Made by a program: the position numbers and the translations under genes. Below, in pieces: positions 1 to 8,314 of a stretch of 31,047 nt of DNA. The notes under the pieces are model-generated. The model saw only the letters and a program-made list of their open reading frames with translations, was not told the DNA's origin and did not search any database. The stretch is taken from positions 1 through 31,047 of the forward strand of contig CAZZLQ010000028.1 of the NCBI GenBank assembly GCA_964655245.1, in the 5' to 3' direction. This DNA comes from JBEIHI01 sp964655245 (GTDB taxonomy: Bacteria > Bdellovibrionota > UBA2394). The number at the start of each line of letters is the position of its first letter. The stretch's first letter is position 1.

Positions 1-1
1 A

Positions 2-79
2 AAGTTCTTGGCCGTAAAAGCTTTAAGGGGTCAAAATCAAGTATGTGAGCCAACCATCCTCAGCGAGGGGCATTCTTAG
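2..79 (+). CDS. 3' end of an unidentified upstream gene (partial)
   Basis: The second reading frame is open from the left edge to a TAG at 77-79, and this stop overlaps the GTG start of the next gene in a TAGTG arrangement typical of coupled genes. The visible tail is about 25 codons and ends in a polar Glu/Gly/His/Ser stretch. The first frame is also open, but only to a TGA at 46-48, so it is a possible alternative. I prefer the second because of the stop/start overlap. The product cannot be recognised from so short a tail. Confidence 0.35.
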   Translation, partial: KFLAVKALRGQNQVCEPTILSEGHS

Positions 80-438
80 TGGCCAAGCTGTTCTATACCG
101 CGATCTTTGCTTTGATGCTTTACATCGGATTCGAATACTCCCGAAGCATTTGGGTCGCCGCGCAGGTTCACAAGATGGTTGTGGAGATTTTTATCCAAAA
201 TCGAGAGCAGCCCGATGGAGAACTTCAAGAATCGATTTCCACCGCCCTTCGCCAGAAACTGAACCTCGAAGTCCCTGCGGAAACCGTGGGAGTTTTGCGC
301 TCGGAGGACCAGTTGAAAGTTTTCATCAAGGTGCCTTTTAAACATCCCGTAGGATTGACGGACACTCCTTTGAGCTTTGGGATTCCCAAGGAAATTCAGG
401 TCGAAGAATCGACCAAGGCCGTTAACCCCTTCAAATAA
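79..438 (+). CDS. small single-pass membrane protein, function unknown
   Basis: The protein has 119 residues starting at a GTG. A GAGGGG purine run at 65-70 lies 8 nt upstream and can serve as ribosome binding site. Residues about 5-22 form one hydrophobic membrane segment. The rest is a soluble alpha/beta domain with a helix (about 46-60) followed by strands that include a Val-Phe-Ile-Lys-Val run, and it probably faces the periplasm. Its size, single N-terminal anchor and short domain recall DUF4845-type proteins, but this is a loose impression and not an assignment. It is first in a run leading to the pyrimidine genes and appears coupled to the gene before it. No enzyme motif is visible. 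Confidence 0.7.
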   Translation: MAKLFYTAIFALMLYIGFEYSRSIWVAAQVHKMVVEIFIQNREQPDGELQESISTALRQKLNLEVPAETVGVLRSEDQLKVFIKVPFKHPVGLTDTPLSFGIPKEIQVEESTKAVNPFK

Positions 439-458
439 CTGACACATTTTTGACGCAC

Positions 459-483
459 TAGGCCGTGTTTTGGAGCCGGCCTA
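459..483. repeat. short inverted repeat between two unknown genes
   Basis: TAGGCCG (459-465) and CGGCCTA (477-483) are perfect 7-bp complementary arms around an 11-nt loop. No T-run follows on either strand, so a standard intrinsic terminator is unlikely. The right arm overlaps a TAAAAT that may be a -10 element for the following gene, so an operator is possible. That is inference. Confidence 0.4.
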
Positions 484-487
484 AAAT
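482..487 (+). promoter_or_regulatory. possible -10 element of a leaderless transcript
   Basis: TAAAAT matches the -10 consensus TATAAT at 5 of 6 positions and ends 6 nt before the ATG at 494. A start site 6-7 nt after a -10 would fall on the initiation codon. No Shine-Dalgarno sequence lies in front of that ATG, which agrees with leaderless translation. A good -35 at normal spacing is missing: TTGACG at 450-455 is about 26 nt away, too far. Confidence 0.35.
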
Positions 488-493
488 AGACAT

Positions 494-1018
494 ATGGTTG
501 CGTCGGCAGTGCTTCGGGTCCTTTTGACCCTGATCTCAGGGGGGGTGGATTACCCCGCAGACCCCATTATAAAGGCCCTTCAGGTCTCAGCGACCGACGT
601 CTCGGCCGTGCGATGGGGCGATATCAGCCCCAGCCTTGAGGGGCTCAAAATCGAAGCCATTAAAGAGTCCGAGTCTGGTGCGATTGCGTACGGAAGGAAT
701 CATGAGGGGGCTCTGGTGGTCTTTGCTTGGACGAAGCCCCAAGTTGAGCGCAAGACGGATTGTGACAAGTTGACTGATGAAGTCTTTGAAGATGCGCTGG
801 GCAGTGTTCAGACTCCTGAAGATTATCAGGCGTGGTTAGCGAGTCGAGCTCAGGTCAGGGGAGCTGTTTTGCTCTCCAAAAAGTTAGGAGCTTCCATTCA
901 AACTTTGCTCTTTCCTTCGAGCAGCGCGAGCGAAAATGTTGAGCAGGTGCACGAGGGCGAGAGTTCTGCTTCAACCAAGGTGATTGGTCCCACACCAACG
1001 GCCTTCATCTTTCGATAA
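494..1018 (+). CDS. hypothetical protein upstream of pyrB
   Basis: This is a 174-residue protein I do not recognise. It begins with a hydrophobic stretch (about residues 2-17) that could be a weak signal peptide or anchor. A mixed alpha/beta region follows (about 25-80), then a charged central part with a single Cys near residue 89. The C-terminal tail is rich in Ser, Glu and Thr and looks disordered. The ATG has no Shine-Dalgarno sequence but sits 6 nt after a -10-like TAAAAT, so the message may be leaderless. It lies 67 nt upstream of pyrB in the same direction. Codon use looks like that of its neighbours. The missing ribosome binding site leaves some doubt about the start. Confidence 0.6.
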   Translation: MVASAVLRVLLTLISGGVDYPADPIIKALQVSATDVSAVRWGDISPSLEGLKIEAIKESESGAIAYGRNHEGALVVFAWTKPQVERKTDCDKLTDEVFEDALGSVQTPEDYQAWLASRAQVRGAVLLSKKLGASIQTLLFPSSSASENVEQVHEGESSASTKVIGPTPTAFIFR

Positions 1019-1053
1019 AAGCCATCTCCAAGATTTTCATTTCATATCTTGCA

Positions 1054-1089
1054 CCACGTCAGTTGTTTCAGTTTAACTGAAAGCCGTGG
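1054..1089 (+). promoter_or_regulatory. RNA hairpin enclosing the pyrB start codon
   Basis: CCACG-TCAGTT (1054-1064) can pair with AACTGA (1075-1080) and CGTGG (1085-1089). This gives 11 base pairs with a 10-nt loop and a 4-nt bulge (1081-1084). The outer helix contains the GTG initiation codon of pyrB (1086-1088). Such a structure could limit initiation or respond to a regulator. The pairing is seen in the sequence; the regulatory role is inference. No Shine-Dalgarno sequence is visible in front of this GTG. Confidence 0.45.
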
Positions 1090-1949
1090 GGTTACTTGCG
1101 GGGGCCCAAAGCCTTCTGACTGTTCAAAATATCTCAAAGAAATCAGCCCACGAGTTTTTTCAAAAAATCCACCAGGTGAAATCCATCAGGGACGCTCGGC
1201 AAGGCTTGTTGGGATTTTTTGAGCCCTCAACAAGAACGCGAGCAAGTTTTGAGTCAGCGGGTTTGGATTTGGGTCTGCGCTGGATCAATGTGGATCCCGG
1301 CGAGCTGAGCCTCAAAAAGGGGGAGTCACTGCGAGATACCTTTGAGGTGCTCGCAGCCTATCCGTTCTCGATTTGTGTTGTGAGACATTCGATGTCTGGT
1401 TTTGCGGCCAAGGTTGCTGAATGGACCAAGGTGCCGACGCTGAATGCGGGGGATGGTATGCATGAGCATCCCACTCAGGCTTTGGGGGATGCCTATACCC
1501 TGTGGAAGCACTTCAAAAACAAAAAACTGCGAATCGCTCTCTTTGGGGATGTTTTTCGATCCCGCGTTGCTCGCTCAAATGCGATCTTGCTCAAAGCGCT
1601 CGGTCATCAAGTAGTCATTCATGACGATGGCACATCGGAGACTCGATCGTTTGCCCAAGCGTATAAGCTCCCGCTCGTGGCGCGCAAAAATCTATCGCGA
1701 GTGGATGTCGTGATGGCGCTTAGAATTCAGAGCGAGAGGGGCAGTGCTGCTGTGGTCGAGCCGCTGGGGCTTGCTGATCTCGGAAGCAAAGCAAAGGTGA
1801 TGCATCCCGGTCCCGTGATCGTCAATCAGGACATTCAGTTTGAGGCTTTGGAGAATTTGGGCGATCGCAATTTGATTTTGGATCAAGTGAAGAGCGGATT
1901 TCTGGTTCGACGGCGGTTGCTTGCAGAGATTCTGGGAGTTGCCTCATGA
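1086..1949 (+). CDS. pyrB: aspartate carbamoyltransferase catalytic chain
   Basis: This enzyme joins carbamoyl phosphate and aspartate to N-carbamoyl-L-aspartate, the second step of pyrimidine synthesis in the cytoplasm. The 287 residues are slightly short for the usual 300-310. The carbamoyl-phosphate loop Ser-Thr-Arg-Thr-Arg is at 48-52, the Lys-Gly-Glu-Ser loop with the catalytic Lys at about 78, and His-Pro-Thr-Gln at 128-131. A Leu-Arg-Ile-Gln-Ser-Glu-Arg segment and a His-Pro-Gly-Pro motif follow in the aspartate domain. An in-frame stop at 1074-1076 leaves the GTG at 1086 as the first usable start. Its stop overlaps the pyrC start as ATGA, implying coupling. No pyrI regulatory-chain gene lies in the window. 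Confidence 0.96.
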   Translation: MGLLAGAQSLLTVQNISKKSAHEFFQKIHQVKSIRDARQGLLGFFEPSTRTRASFESAGLDLGLRWINVDPGELSLKKGESLRDTFEVLAAYPFSICVVRHSMSGFAAKVAEWTKVPTLNAGDGMHEHPTQALGDAYTLWKHFKNKKLRIALFGDVFRSRVARSNAILLKALGHQVVIHDDGTSETRSFAQAYKLPLVARKNLSRVDVVMALRIQSERGSAAVVEPLGLADLGSKAKVMHPGPVIVNQDIQFEALENLGDRNLILDQVKSGFLVRRRLLAEILGVAS

Positions 1950-3220
1950 TTTTTTTCTCTCGCAATGTTTGGAATCGTGAGCGCGGAAAGCTGATGCCCG
2001 CAACGGTGGAAATCGATCGAGGAAAGTTTGCCAAGATAGAATGGAAGTCCCCCCAAGGAACAAAGGCCAAGAGGAAGATTCTCGATTTCGGCGATCTGAT
2101 CATGGGTCCTTCGGCAGTGGATTTGCATATTCACTCGCGAGATTTTCGAGAGAGCCACAAAGAAACCTTTCAGACCCTGGAAGCGCAAATGCTGAAAGGC
2201 GGGGTTTCGGCCGGCGCTTGTATGGCCAACACTCAGCCACGTCTTGATGATGTCAAAACCATCAATGAGTTTTTGAAGCGAGTCTCCAAGTTGTCTGTCA
2301 CTCTCAAGCCCTTTGCGGCTGTTTCCAAAAATCTTGAGGGCAAAGAGCCAACGGATTGGAATGAGTTGCTCAGGCGCCCGGTTGCGGGACTTTCGGATGA
2401 TGGCAAGCCCATTCTCGATGTGGCCATGATGCGAGCGGCAATGAAGGCCACTCAGAAAGCCAGGAAATTCATCTCTCTTCACGAGGAAGATACATGCATC
2501 TCCAAAGCTTCGCTTTTGCATGAGTCTCACTCGGCCATTCGTTCAGGAATCGAAGGGTCCTGTTCAGCAGCCGAAGTCTCTATGGTTGAGCGGGATCTTG
2601 TTCTGCTTCGAGAGATCAAAGGTCATTTGCACTTTGGACATATGTCGGCGGCGGGTAGTGTTCGTGCTCTAAAGAAGGCTCGAAGAGAGGGGCTTTCCGT
2701 TTCCGCTGAGTTGACCCCTCATCATGGAATCTTGAGTGTCGAGGATTCTGAAAAATTCGATTGGAATCAAAAGACTTTCTTCAAAGTCTGCCCCGTCATT
2801 CGATCGAGCGAAGATCGATCCGCATTGTGGCAGGGGCTTCGAGATGGTTCGATTGATTGTTTTGCATCGGATCATGCGCCTCACTCTGGATTCGAAAAAG
2901 ATACGACCTACGCGTTGGCGGCCCATGGGATGATTTCGATGGAGTTTTATTGGACCCTCTACAATGAAGTGCGGTTGCGTGCTGATTTATCATGGACAAG
3001 ATTTTTTGAATGTCTGTCCTATCGTCCCGCGCAGCTTTTGGGTCTTCAAGTTGGCTTTGAAGTGGGAAACTCGGCGGACTTTGTGGTTTTTGATTCAGAA
3101 GAAAAGACCACGTTGCATTTTCAGCTTTCAAAATCTCGAAATTCTCCCTTTGCGGGGCAGTCAATGAGAGGCGCTTTGAAGGCGCATTATAAGGGAGGTC
3201 GTTCGGTTTATGAGGCGTAA
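1946..3220 (+). CDS. pyrC: dihydroorotase, class I type
   Basis: This zinc amidohydrolase cyclises carbamoyl aspartate to dihydroorotate, the third pyrimidine step. The length, 424 residues, fits class I dihydroorotases. Metal ligands are visible in Asp-Leu-His-Ile-His (59-63), Asp151/152 before Gly-Lys-Pro, His179, His232 (Gly-His-Met-Ser) and Asp309-His310 (Ala-Ser-Asp-His-Ala-Pro-His). The Ala-Cys-Met-Ala-Asn-Thr motif at 91-96 matches the substrate-binding Asn-Thr segment. The ATG overlaps the pyrB stop by 4 nt, and a GGGAG lies about 7 nt before it. Its 3' end overlaps carA by 11 nt. With all ligands present it is probably active, rather than a PyrC-like non-catalytic partner of PyrB. 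Confidence 0.94.
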   Translation: MIFFSRNVWNRERGKLMPATVEIDRGKFAKIEWKSPQGTKAKRKILDFGDLIMGPSAVDLHIHSRDFRESHKETFQTLEAQMLKGGVSAGACMANTQPRLDDVKTINEFLKRVSKLSVTLKPFAAVSKNLEGKEPTDWNELLRRPVAGLSDDGKPILDVAMMRAAMKATQKARKFISLHEEDTCISKASLLHESHSAIRSGIEGSCSAAEVSMVERDLVLLREIKGHLHFGHMSAAGSVRALKKARREGLSVSAELTPHHGILSVEDSEKFDWNQKTFFKVCPVIRSSEDRSALWQGLRDGSIDCFASDHAPHSGFEKDTTYALAAHGMISMEFYWTLYNEVRLRADLSWTRFFECLSYRPAQLLGLQVGFEVGNSADFVVFDSEEKTTLHFQLSKSRNSPFAGQSMRGALKAHYKGGRSVYEA

Positions 3221-4331
3221 AGGGGCTCTACTGCTGGCCGATGGAACACTGTGGAGGGGGATTGCTTGGGGAGCCAAGACAACTCAGGTCGGCGAGTGTG
3301 TTTTTCATACGGGACATACCGGTTATCAGGAAATCTCGACTGATCCATCGTACTGTAAACAAATCATGATTTTCTCTGCACCTCAGATCGGGAATCAGGG
3401 CTTCACAGAAGAGGATGCCGAGAGCGCTAAGGTGTGGACGGCAGGTCTTGTGGTTCGCGATTATTCCGAACCTCTTTATCACTGGCGAATGCAAAAGACG
3501 ATGCAGGATGTTTTGGTCGAGCAAGGAGTGCCAGCACTCTCAGGGGTAGATACCCGAAGGCTGATTTTGCATTTGAGAGAAAATGGCGCTCAGTGGGGTG
3601 TGATCTCGACCGAGTTGAGTGATAAGAAATCGCTGGAGAAGTTTTTGGCAAAGCCATTGTCGATGGAGGGTCTTTCGCTGACTGCTCAAGTCTCAACCTC
3701 TAAGCCGTATCGATGGACCGAAGGCAGTCATGATTTGATTCGGCCACTGGATCGTCATTCAGCAGGCATGAAAAAAGTCGTTGTGGTTGATTTTGGAGTG
3801 AAGCGACAGATCTTGCGATGTCTCGTGGACGCGGGCTTTGACGAAGTCGTCGTAGTGCCGCGCCAATCAAGTGCTGATGAGATCCTCAAGCTAGGTCCTG
3901 ATGCGGTTTTACTGTCCAATGGTCCGGGAGATCCCGCCACAGAAACCTTTGCAGTGGAGCAGGTGAAGAGGCTCATCGGACGGCTGCCGATCTTGGGAAT
4001 TTGTCTCGGCCATCAGATTTTGGGCCAAGCGCTCGGGATGGAAACCTTTAAGCTCAAGTTTGGGCATCATGCGGCCAACCATCCCGTCATGAATGGGTTG
4101 AGTGATCATGTCGAGATTACTTCGCAGAATCACGGCTTTGCGGTTTCAGCGCAAAAGCTGCCGGAAGGAATTGAGATGACTCACTTCAATTTGAATGACC
4201 AGACGGTTGAGGGTTTTGTTGGCCGCAAGCTTCGAGTGCAAGGAATTCAGTTTCATCCTGAGGCTGGTCCTGGACCCTTGGATTCCAGAGATGTTTTTAC
4301 AAAGTTTCAGAGAGGGTGGGATGCGGCATGA
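3210..4331 (+). CDS. carA: carbamoyl phosphate synthetase small (glutamine amidotransferase) subunit
   Basis: CarA hydrolyses glutamine and passes ammonia to CarB to make carbamoyl phosphate for pyrimidines and arginine. The 373 residues are close to the usual 380. The N-terminal CarA domain has the typical Gly-Tyr-Gln-Glu-Ile...Asp-Pro-Ser-Tyr signature (about 38-47). The class I amidotransferase domain follows from about residue 190. The catalytic triad is visible as Cys265 (Gly-Ile-Cys-Leu-Gly-His-Gln), His349 and Glu351 (Phe-His-Pro-Glu). The start overlaps the end of pyrC, with a GGGAGG about 11 nt upstream. The stop overlaps the next start as ATGA. The large subunit follows after one unrelated gene. 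Confidence 0.96.
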   Translation: MRRKGALLLADGTLWRGIAWGAKTTQVGECVFHTGHTGYQEISTDPSYCKQIMIFSAPQIGNQGFTEEDAESAKVWTAGLVVRDYSEPLYHWRMQKTMQDVLVEQGVPALSGVDTRRLILHLRENGAQWGVISTELSDKKSLEKFLAKPLSMEGLSLTAQVSTSKPYRWTEGSHDLIRPLDRHSAGMKKVVVVDFGVKRQILRCLVDAGFDEVVVVPRQSSADEILKLGPDAVLLSNGPGDPATETFAVEQVKRLIGRLPILGICLGHQILGQALGMETFKLKFGHHAANHPVMNGLSDHVEITSQNHGFAVSAQKLPEGIEMTHFNLNDQTVEGFVGRKLRVQGIQFHPEAGPGPLDSRDVFTKFQRGWDAA

Positions 4332-5023
4332 GTGAGTATCGAAAACAGTGGCAAGAAGCCTTTGATGAGTTGCTTCAGTTTGGTTCTCAAGGAGCCTTTG
4401 AGAAGGAGATCCTGAGGGCGAAGGAGATTTTTTATCAAAACCTGGGAAGATCTCATGAGTTGGGGGAGTCGCTTTTTGAATCAGCGAGCCAGAGTTTTCT
4501 GGAGTGGTATTTGTTTGAGTATGTGACTCGAAGTTTTCAAAAGACGCCCGCTGTGATTTTTGTGACGTTAGGACTTTCAAGTGAGTTTAACATTCGAGCG
4601 ATTGAACGCAGTCTGAGCAATCACTGGTCGCTTTATAGAGTGAAAAGTGTATTGGGTGGCAAGATCGTCGCCAAAGATCTGCTCTGGAACAAAGATCGAA
4701 AGATTCAACTTATTGATGAAGGTCCCGAAGCAAGAATGTGGAAGCCCAAAGTGGGTCAGATCTTTCAGGGGCGTCTCTTTGCTTTGCCCTCTTCAGAGGA
4801 GTTGTTTTTCACTCATGTGTGGCTTCATCCCGAAAAGGAATTCAACTTAATCGAAAAGCTTTGCGATCAACGAGCTGAGCTTTGGAGTATGCACAAACTC
4901 ATGTTGCTGGCGAGTTTTGAGGCTGCCATTCGAAGTGTGGGAATTGAGAAGCAGTTAACGATCTCTCAGGCCAGCAACTGGAATTATGCGGAGCTGTTGA
5001 AGCGTTATGCCGAATCGAACTGA
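4328..5023 (+). CDS. uncharacterised protein encoded between carA and carB
   Basis: I take the ATG at 4328 because it overlaps the carA TGA as ATGA; an in-frame GTG at 4316 would add four residues. The product has 231 residues, no signal peptide and no membrane segment. It starts with a helical, charged region containing a Trp-Tyr-Leu-Phe-Glu-Tyr core (about 62-67). A Ser-Leu-Tyr-Arg-Val strand and a beta-rich segment with an Asp-Leu-Leu motif (about 100-150) come next, then a helical C-terminus. From memory this resembles the cytoplasmic proteins that often carry SEC-C zinc tails, with a similar helical core and 'functional strand then Arg/Lys-Asp-Leu-Leu' segment, but no SEC-C Cys/His cluster is present. 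The 3' end overlaps carB by 17 nt, so the three genes are almost certainly co-translated. A link to CPSase is inference from position. Confidence 0.85.
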   Translation: MSEYRKQWQEAFDELLQFGSQGAFEKEILRAKEIFYQNLGRSHELGESLFESASQSFLEWYLFEYVTRSFQKTPAVIFVTLGLSSEFNIRAIERSLSNHWSLYRVKSVLGGKIVAKDLLWNKDRKIQLIDEGPEARMWKPKVGQIFQGRLFALPSSEELFFTHVWLHPEKEFNLIEKLCDQRAELWSMHKLMLLASFEAAIRSVGIEKQLTISQASNWNYAELLKRYAESN

Positions 5024-8000
5024 TATAAAAAAGATTTTGATCATTGGTTCAGGGCCCATTCAGATTGGTCAGGCGTGTGAGTTTGATTACTCGGGCACCC
5101 AAGCTGTCCGTGTCCTGAAAAAACTTGGTTACGAGGTGATCCTCGTCAATTCAAACCCAGCCACCATTATGACGGATCCTGATTTGGCGGATCGTACTTA
5201 TATTGAGCCCCTCACTCCTGAGATCCTGGAGATGGTCATTTCCAGAGAGCGCCCTCAGGCGGTTTTGCCCACTTTGGGAGGACAGGTCGCGCTGAATTTG
5301 GTCATGGCACTTCATCGGGAGGGAGTGCTTGAGACCTACGGTGTTGAGGTTCTGGGAGCGAAGATCGACTCCATTGAGTTGGCAGAAGATCGTGAGAAGT
5401 TTCGAAAGCTCATGATCGAGCTCAAGCTTCCCGTCTTGCGTTCGGAGACTGTCAAAACTTTGGGACGAGGAATTGAAGTCGGAGAAGAGCTTGGATTTCC
5501 TTTAGTGCTGAGGCCCTCATTCACCTTGGGCGGCACTGGTGGTGGCATTGTTTACAACCGAGCGGAACTTTCTGAGAAGCTTCATGAGGCTCTGCGCGCC
5601 TCCCCGGTGGGTGAGGTTTTGATTGAAGAGAGTATCGTGGGTTGGAAAGAGATCGAATATGAAGTGATGCGGGATCGCAAAGATCAGACCGTCATCGTTT
5701 GCGGCATTGAAAATCTCGATCCCATGGGCATTCATACGGGAGACTCAATCACCGTTGCCCCCATTCAAACGCTGACGGACAAAGAGATTCAGCGATTGCG
5801 CGAAGCTTCCAAAAAAATTGTGGCGGGTGTTGGTGTGGAGACGGGTGGCTGTAACATCCAGTATGCTCTTGATCCGCAGTCAGAACGCTGGGTTGTTGTG
5901 GAGATGAATCCGCGTGTCTCGAGATCCTCAGCTCTCGCCTCCAAGGCCACTGGATTTCCGATTGCCAAGCTAGCGGCCATGCTTGCAGTTGGCTTTTCGC
6001 TCGATGAGATTCAAAATGATATCACACAAAAAACTCCGGCATCTTTTGAACCTGCACTGGATTATGTGGTGATCAAGATCCCACGATTTGCGTTTGAGAA
6101 GTTTCAGCAGACGGAACCTCTGCTCGGGACGCAAATGAAATCAGTGGGTGAGGTGATGTCCTTTGGTCGGACATTTAAAGAGGCTCTTCTGAAAGCTTTT
6201 GATTCGATGGAAACGGGTGTGCGAGGTCTTGAGTTGCCTAAGGCGCTGCGAGCTGAGGATATCCGTCTTGAGAGTGTTCGAAAGCCTCGATTTGATCGAT
6301 GGGCCATGATTGCTGAATTGTTTCGATCGGATCGCGCTAGTTTGGAAGACGTTCACGAGGCGACTTCGATTGATCGATGGTTTCTGCAGCAACTCAAAGA
6401 GGTTATTGATTTTGAGAAGGACTTAGAGGGTTCCAAGCCCTCGGCAGATCGACTTCGACAGGCTAAAGCGATGGGGATTTCAAACCATCGACTTGCCCAG
6501 TTACTTCAGATCACTGAGTCGAATGTGGCGAAGCTCCTGAAAAAGGAAAAAATCTCGGCCGCTCTCAATCAGATCGACACCTGTGCCGGTGAGTTTGAAG
6601 CGGTCACGCCGTATTTTTACTGGGCTTATGAGGAGTTCCCAGCGCCTATCACAGCCATGCAAGCCCAGACTCGATCGGGTCGGGAGACTGTTGTGATTTT
6701 GGGAAGTGGCCCCAATCGGATCGGTCAGGGGGTTGAGTTTGATTATTGTTGTGTCAAAGCGGCTGAGGCTGTTCAGGAGGCTGGATTTGATGCGGTGATG
6801 ATCAATTGCAATCCCGAAACAGTTTCTACTGATTACGATATCTCCACTCGCTTGTATTTCGAGCCACTCGAGCGAGAGTATGTTGAGCGAGTGCTTGAAC
6901 ATGAGCGTGATTTGGGCACAGTCCGTGGTGTGCTTTGTCAAACGGGCGGTCAGACAGCCCTCAAGCTCTCTCAAAAAATCAAGTCGTCGGAAGTCTTGGG
7001 TACTTCACAGGAGCAGATTGATCGGGCAGAGGATCGTGCCAAGTTTGATCGCTTACTGTCAAAGCTCAAGCTCAAGCGACCCAAGTCCAAATTCGCGCGA
7101 AGTATTGCTGAGCTTCCCTCGGTGGCTCAATCGATTGGATATCCTGTTTTGATTCGCCCGAGCTATGTGTTGGGTGGGCGGTCAATGCATGTGGTGAGAT
7201 CTCGAGAAGAGATGGATCGTATCATGCTCAAAATGCAAACAGCTTCAGACATTGAGTTCCCACTGTTGGTGGATCGATTTTTGGAAGACGCCATTGAGGT
7301 GGATATTGATTGCGTGGGTGATGGTCATGAAGTGTTTCCTATTGCCATCATGGAGCATATCGAGGAAGCGGGGATTCACTCGGGAGATTCCTCATGTACT
7401 TTGCCAGCGATGAGTCTTGAGGGTGGGTTGATTGAGAAGATTCGAAAGCAGGCTGTTCTGCTCGGCCATGAACTTAAGCTCTGTGGATTTTTGAATATTC
7501 AGATGGCGATTTATCAGGACGAAATTTTTGTCTTGGAAGTAAATCCTCGTGCGTCGCGTACCTTGCCTTTTGTGTGCAAGGCCACCGGGATCGATTGGAT
7601 GAAGCGCGGTGTTTGGGCGATGTTGGGTAAGACCTTTAAGGAACAAGGAATCACGGCGCCCCCGGTCCAGCCGACGGCCTTTAAACATTTTGCTGTCAAA
7701 CAAGTGGTTTTCCCATTCCTGAAGTTCCCCGGAGTCGATGTTCTCTTGGGCCCAGAGATGAAGTCCACAGGCGAAGTCATGGGAGTCGGTGAAGATTTTG
7801 CGGAAGCCTTTGTGAAGGGACTTTTGAGCGCGAGTCAAAAAATTCCCAAATCTGGAACGGTCTTTGTATCTGTGAAGGATTCAGACAAAGCTCGTGTTCT
7901 TGATATCTGTTCCAAGCTCAAGATGCTTGGCTACAAGATTGTGGCGACTCACGGAACAGCTCGATACTTGCGAGAACATGGAATCGTTTGTTCAGGTATC

Positions 8001-8303
8001 AACAAGGTCAAAGAAGGTCAGCCCCATATCGTGGATGCCATCATCAACGGCGATATTGCGATGGTGATCAATACCACCGACGGAGATTCAGCTATTTCGG
8101 ATTCGTATTCGATTCGCCGATCGGCGCTTCAGTCAGGTGTGCCTCACTTTACCGCCATGACCGCGGCGCGTGCAGTGGTTAACTCACTCGCTCGATGGAT
8201 TCGAGGGGAGATTGATGTTCAGCCACTCCAGCTACTGACTCCGATCGGTAATTTAAGAGGCAAGCCGGATCAGTCGTCTGTGCGAAAGGTCAGTAAGGCT
8301 TAA
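5007..8303 (+). CDS. carB: carbamoyl phosphate synthetase large subunit
   Basis: CarB makes carbamoyl phosphate from bicarbonate, ammonia delivered by CarA, and two ATP. The 1098 residues (usually about 1070) show the duplicated structure. The first ATP-grasp half begins with Gly-Ser-Gly-Pro-Ile-Gln-Ile-Gly near residue 14. An oligomerisation region covers about 400-560. The second half begins with Gly-Ser-Gly-Pro-Asn-Arg-Ile-Gly near 566. An MGS-like allosteric domain runs from about 950 to the end; in relatives it binds UMP, IMP or ornithine. Glu-Met-Asn-Pro-Arg and Glu-Val-Asn-Pro-Arg mark the two ATP-grasp metal sites. The ATG lies inside the previous gene, with only weak Shine-Dalgarno character, so coupling is likely. 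It ends the pyrimidine block. Confidence 0.97.
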   Translation: MPNRTDIKKILIIGSGPIQIGQACEFDYSGTQAVRVLKKLGYEVILVNSNPATIMTDPDLADRTYIEPLTPEILEMVISRERPQAVLPTLGGQVALNLVMALHREGVLETYGVEVLGAKIDSIELAEDREKFRKLMIELKLPVLRSETVKTLGRGIEVGEELGFPLVLRPSFTLGGTGGGIVYNRAELSEKLHEALRASPVGEVLIEESIVGWKEIEYEVMRDRKDQTVIVCGIENLDPMGIHTGDSITVAPIQTLTDKEIQRLREASKKIVAGVGVETGGCNIQYALDPQSERWVVVEMNPRVSRSSALASKATGFPIAKLAAMLAVGFSLDEIQNDITQKTPASFEPALDYVVIKIPRFAFEKFQQTEPLLGTQMKSVGEVMSFGRTFKEALLKAFDSMETGVRGLELPKALRAEDIRLESVRKPRFDRWAMIAELFRSDRASLEDVHEATSIDRWFLQQLKEVIDFEKDLEGSKPSADRLRQAKAMGISNHRLAQLLQITESNVAKLLKKEKISAALNQIDTCAGEFEAVTPYFYWAYEEFPAPITAMQAQTRSGRETVVILGSGPNRIGQGVEFDYCCVKAAEAVQEAGFDAVMINCNPETVSTDYDISTRLYFEPLEREYVERVLEHERDLGTVRGVLCQTGGQTALKLSQKIKSSEVLGTSQEQIDRAEDRAKFDRLLSKLKLKRPKSKFARSIAELPSVAQSIGYPVLIRPSYVLGGRSMHVVRSREEMDRIMLKMQTASDIEFPLLVDRFLEDAIEVDIDCVGDGHEVFPIAIMEHIEEAGIHSGDSSCTLPAMSLEGGLIEKIRKQAVLLGHELKLCGFLNIQMAIYQDEIFVLEVNPRASRTLPFVCKATGIDWMKRGVWAMLGKTFKEQGITAPPVQPTAFKHFAVKQVVFPFLKFPGVDVLLGPEMKSTGEVMGVGEDFAEAFVKGLLSASQKIPKSGTVFVSVKDSDKARVLDICSKLKMLGYKIVATHGTARYLREHGIVCSGINKVKEGQPHIVDAIINGDIAMVINTTDGDSAISDSYSIRRSALQSGVPHFTAMTAARAVVNSLARWIRGEIDVQPLQLLTPIGNLRGKPDQSSVRKVSKA

Positions 8304-8314
8304 AGTCTTGGTTC

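Noticed and set aside
45..341. Alternative frame over the first small membrane gene
   Set aside because: The translation is rich in Arg, Pro and Gly with no domain. The frame starting at GTG 79 has a ribosome binding site, a membrane helix and a stop/start overlap with the preceding gene.
450..487. TTGACG (450-455) plus TAAAAT (482-487) as a normal promoter
   Set aside because: The spacer is about 26 nt, far beyond the 16-19 nt that sigma-70 promoters accept. Only the -10 was kept as a candidate.
1883..2530. Long open frame antisense to pyrC (215 codons)
   Set aside because: It lies wholly over well-supported pyrB/pyrC sequence, its translation has no recognisable motif, and there is no ribosome binding site or operon context.
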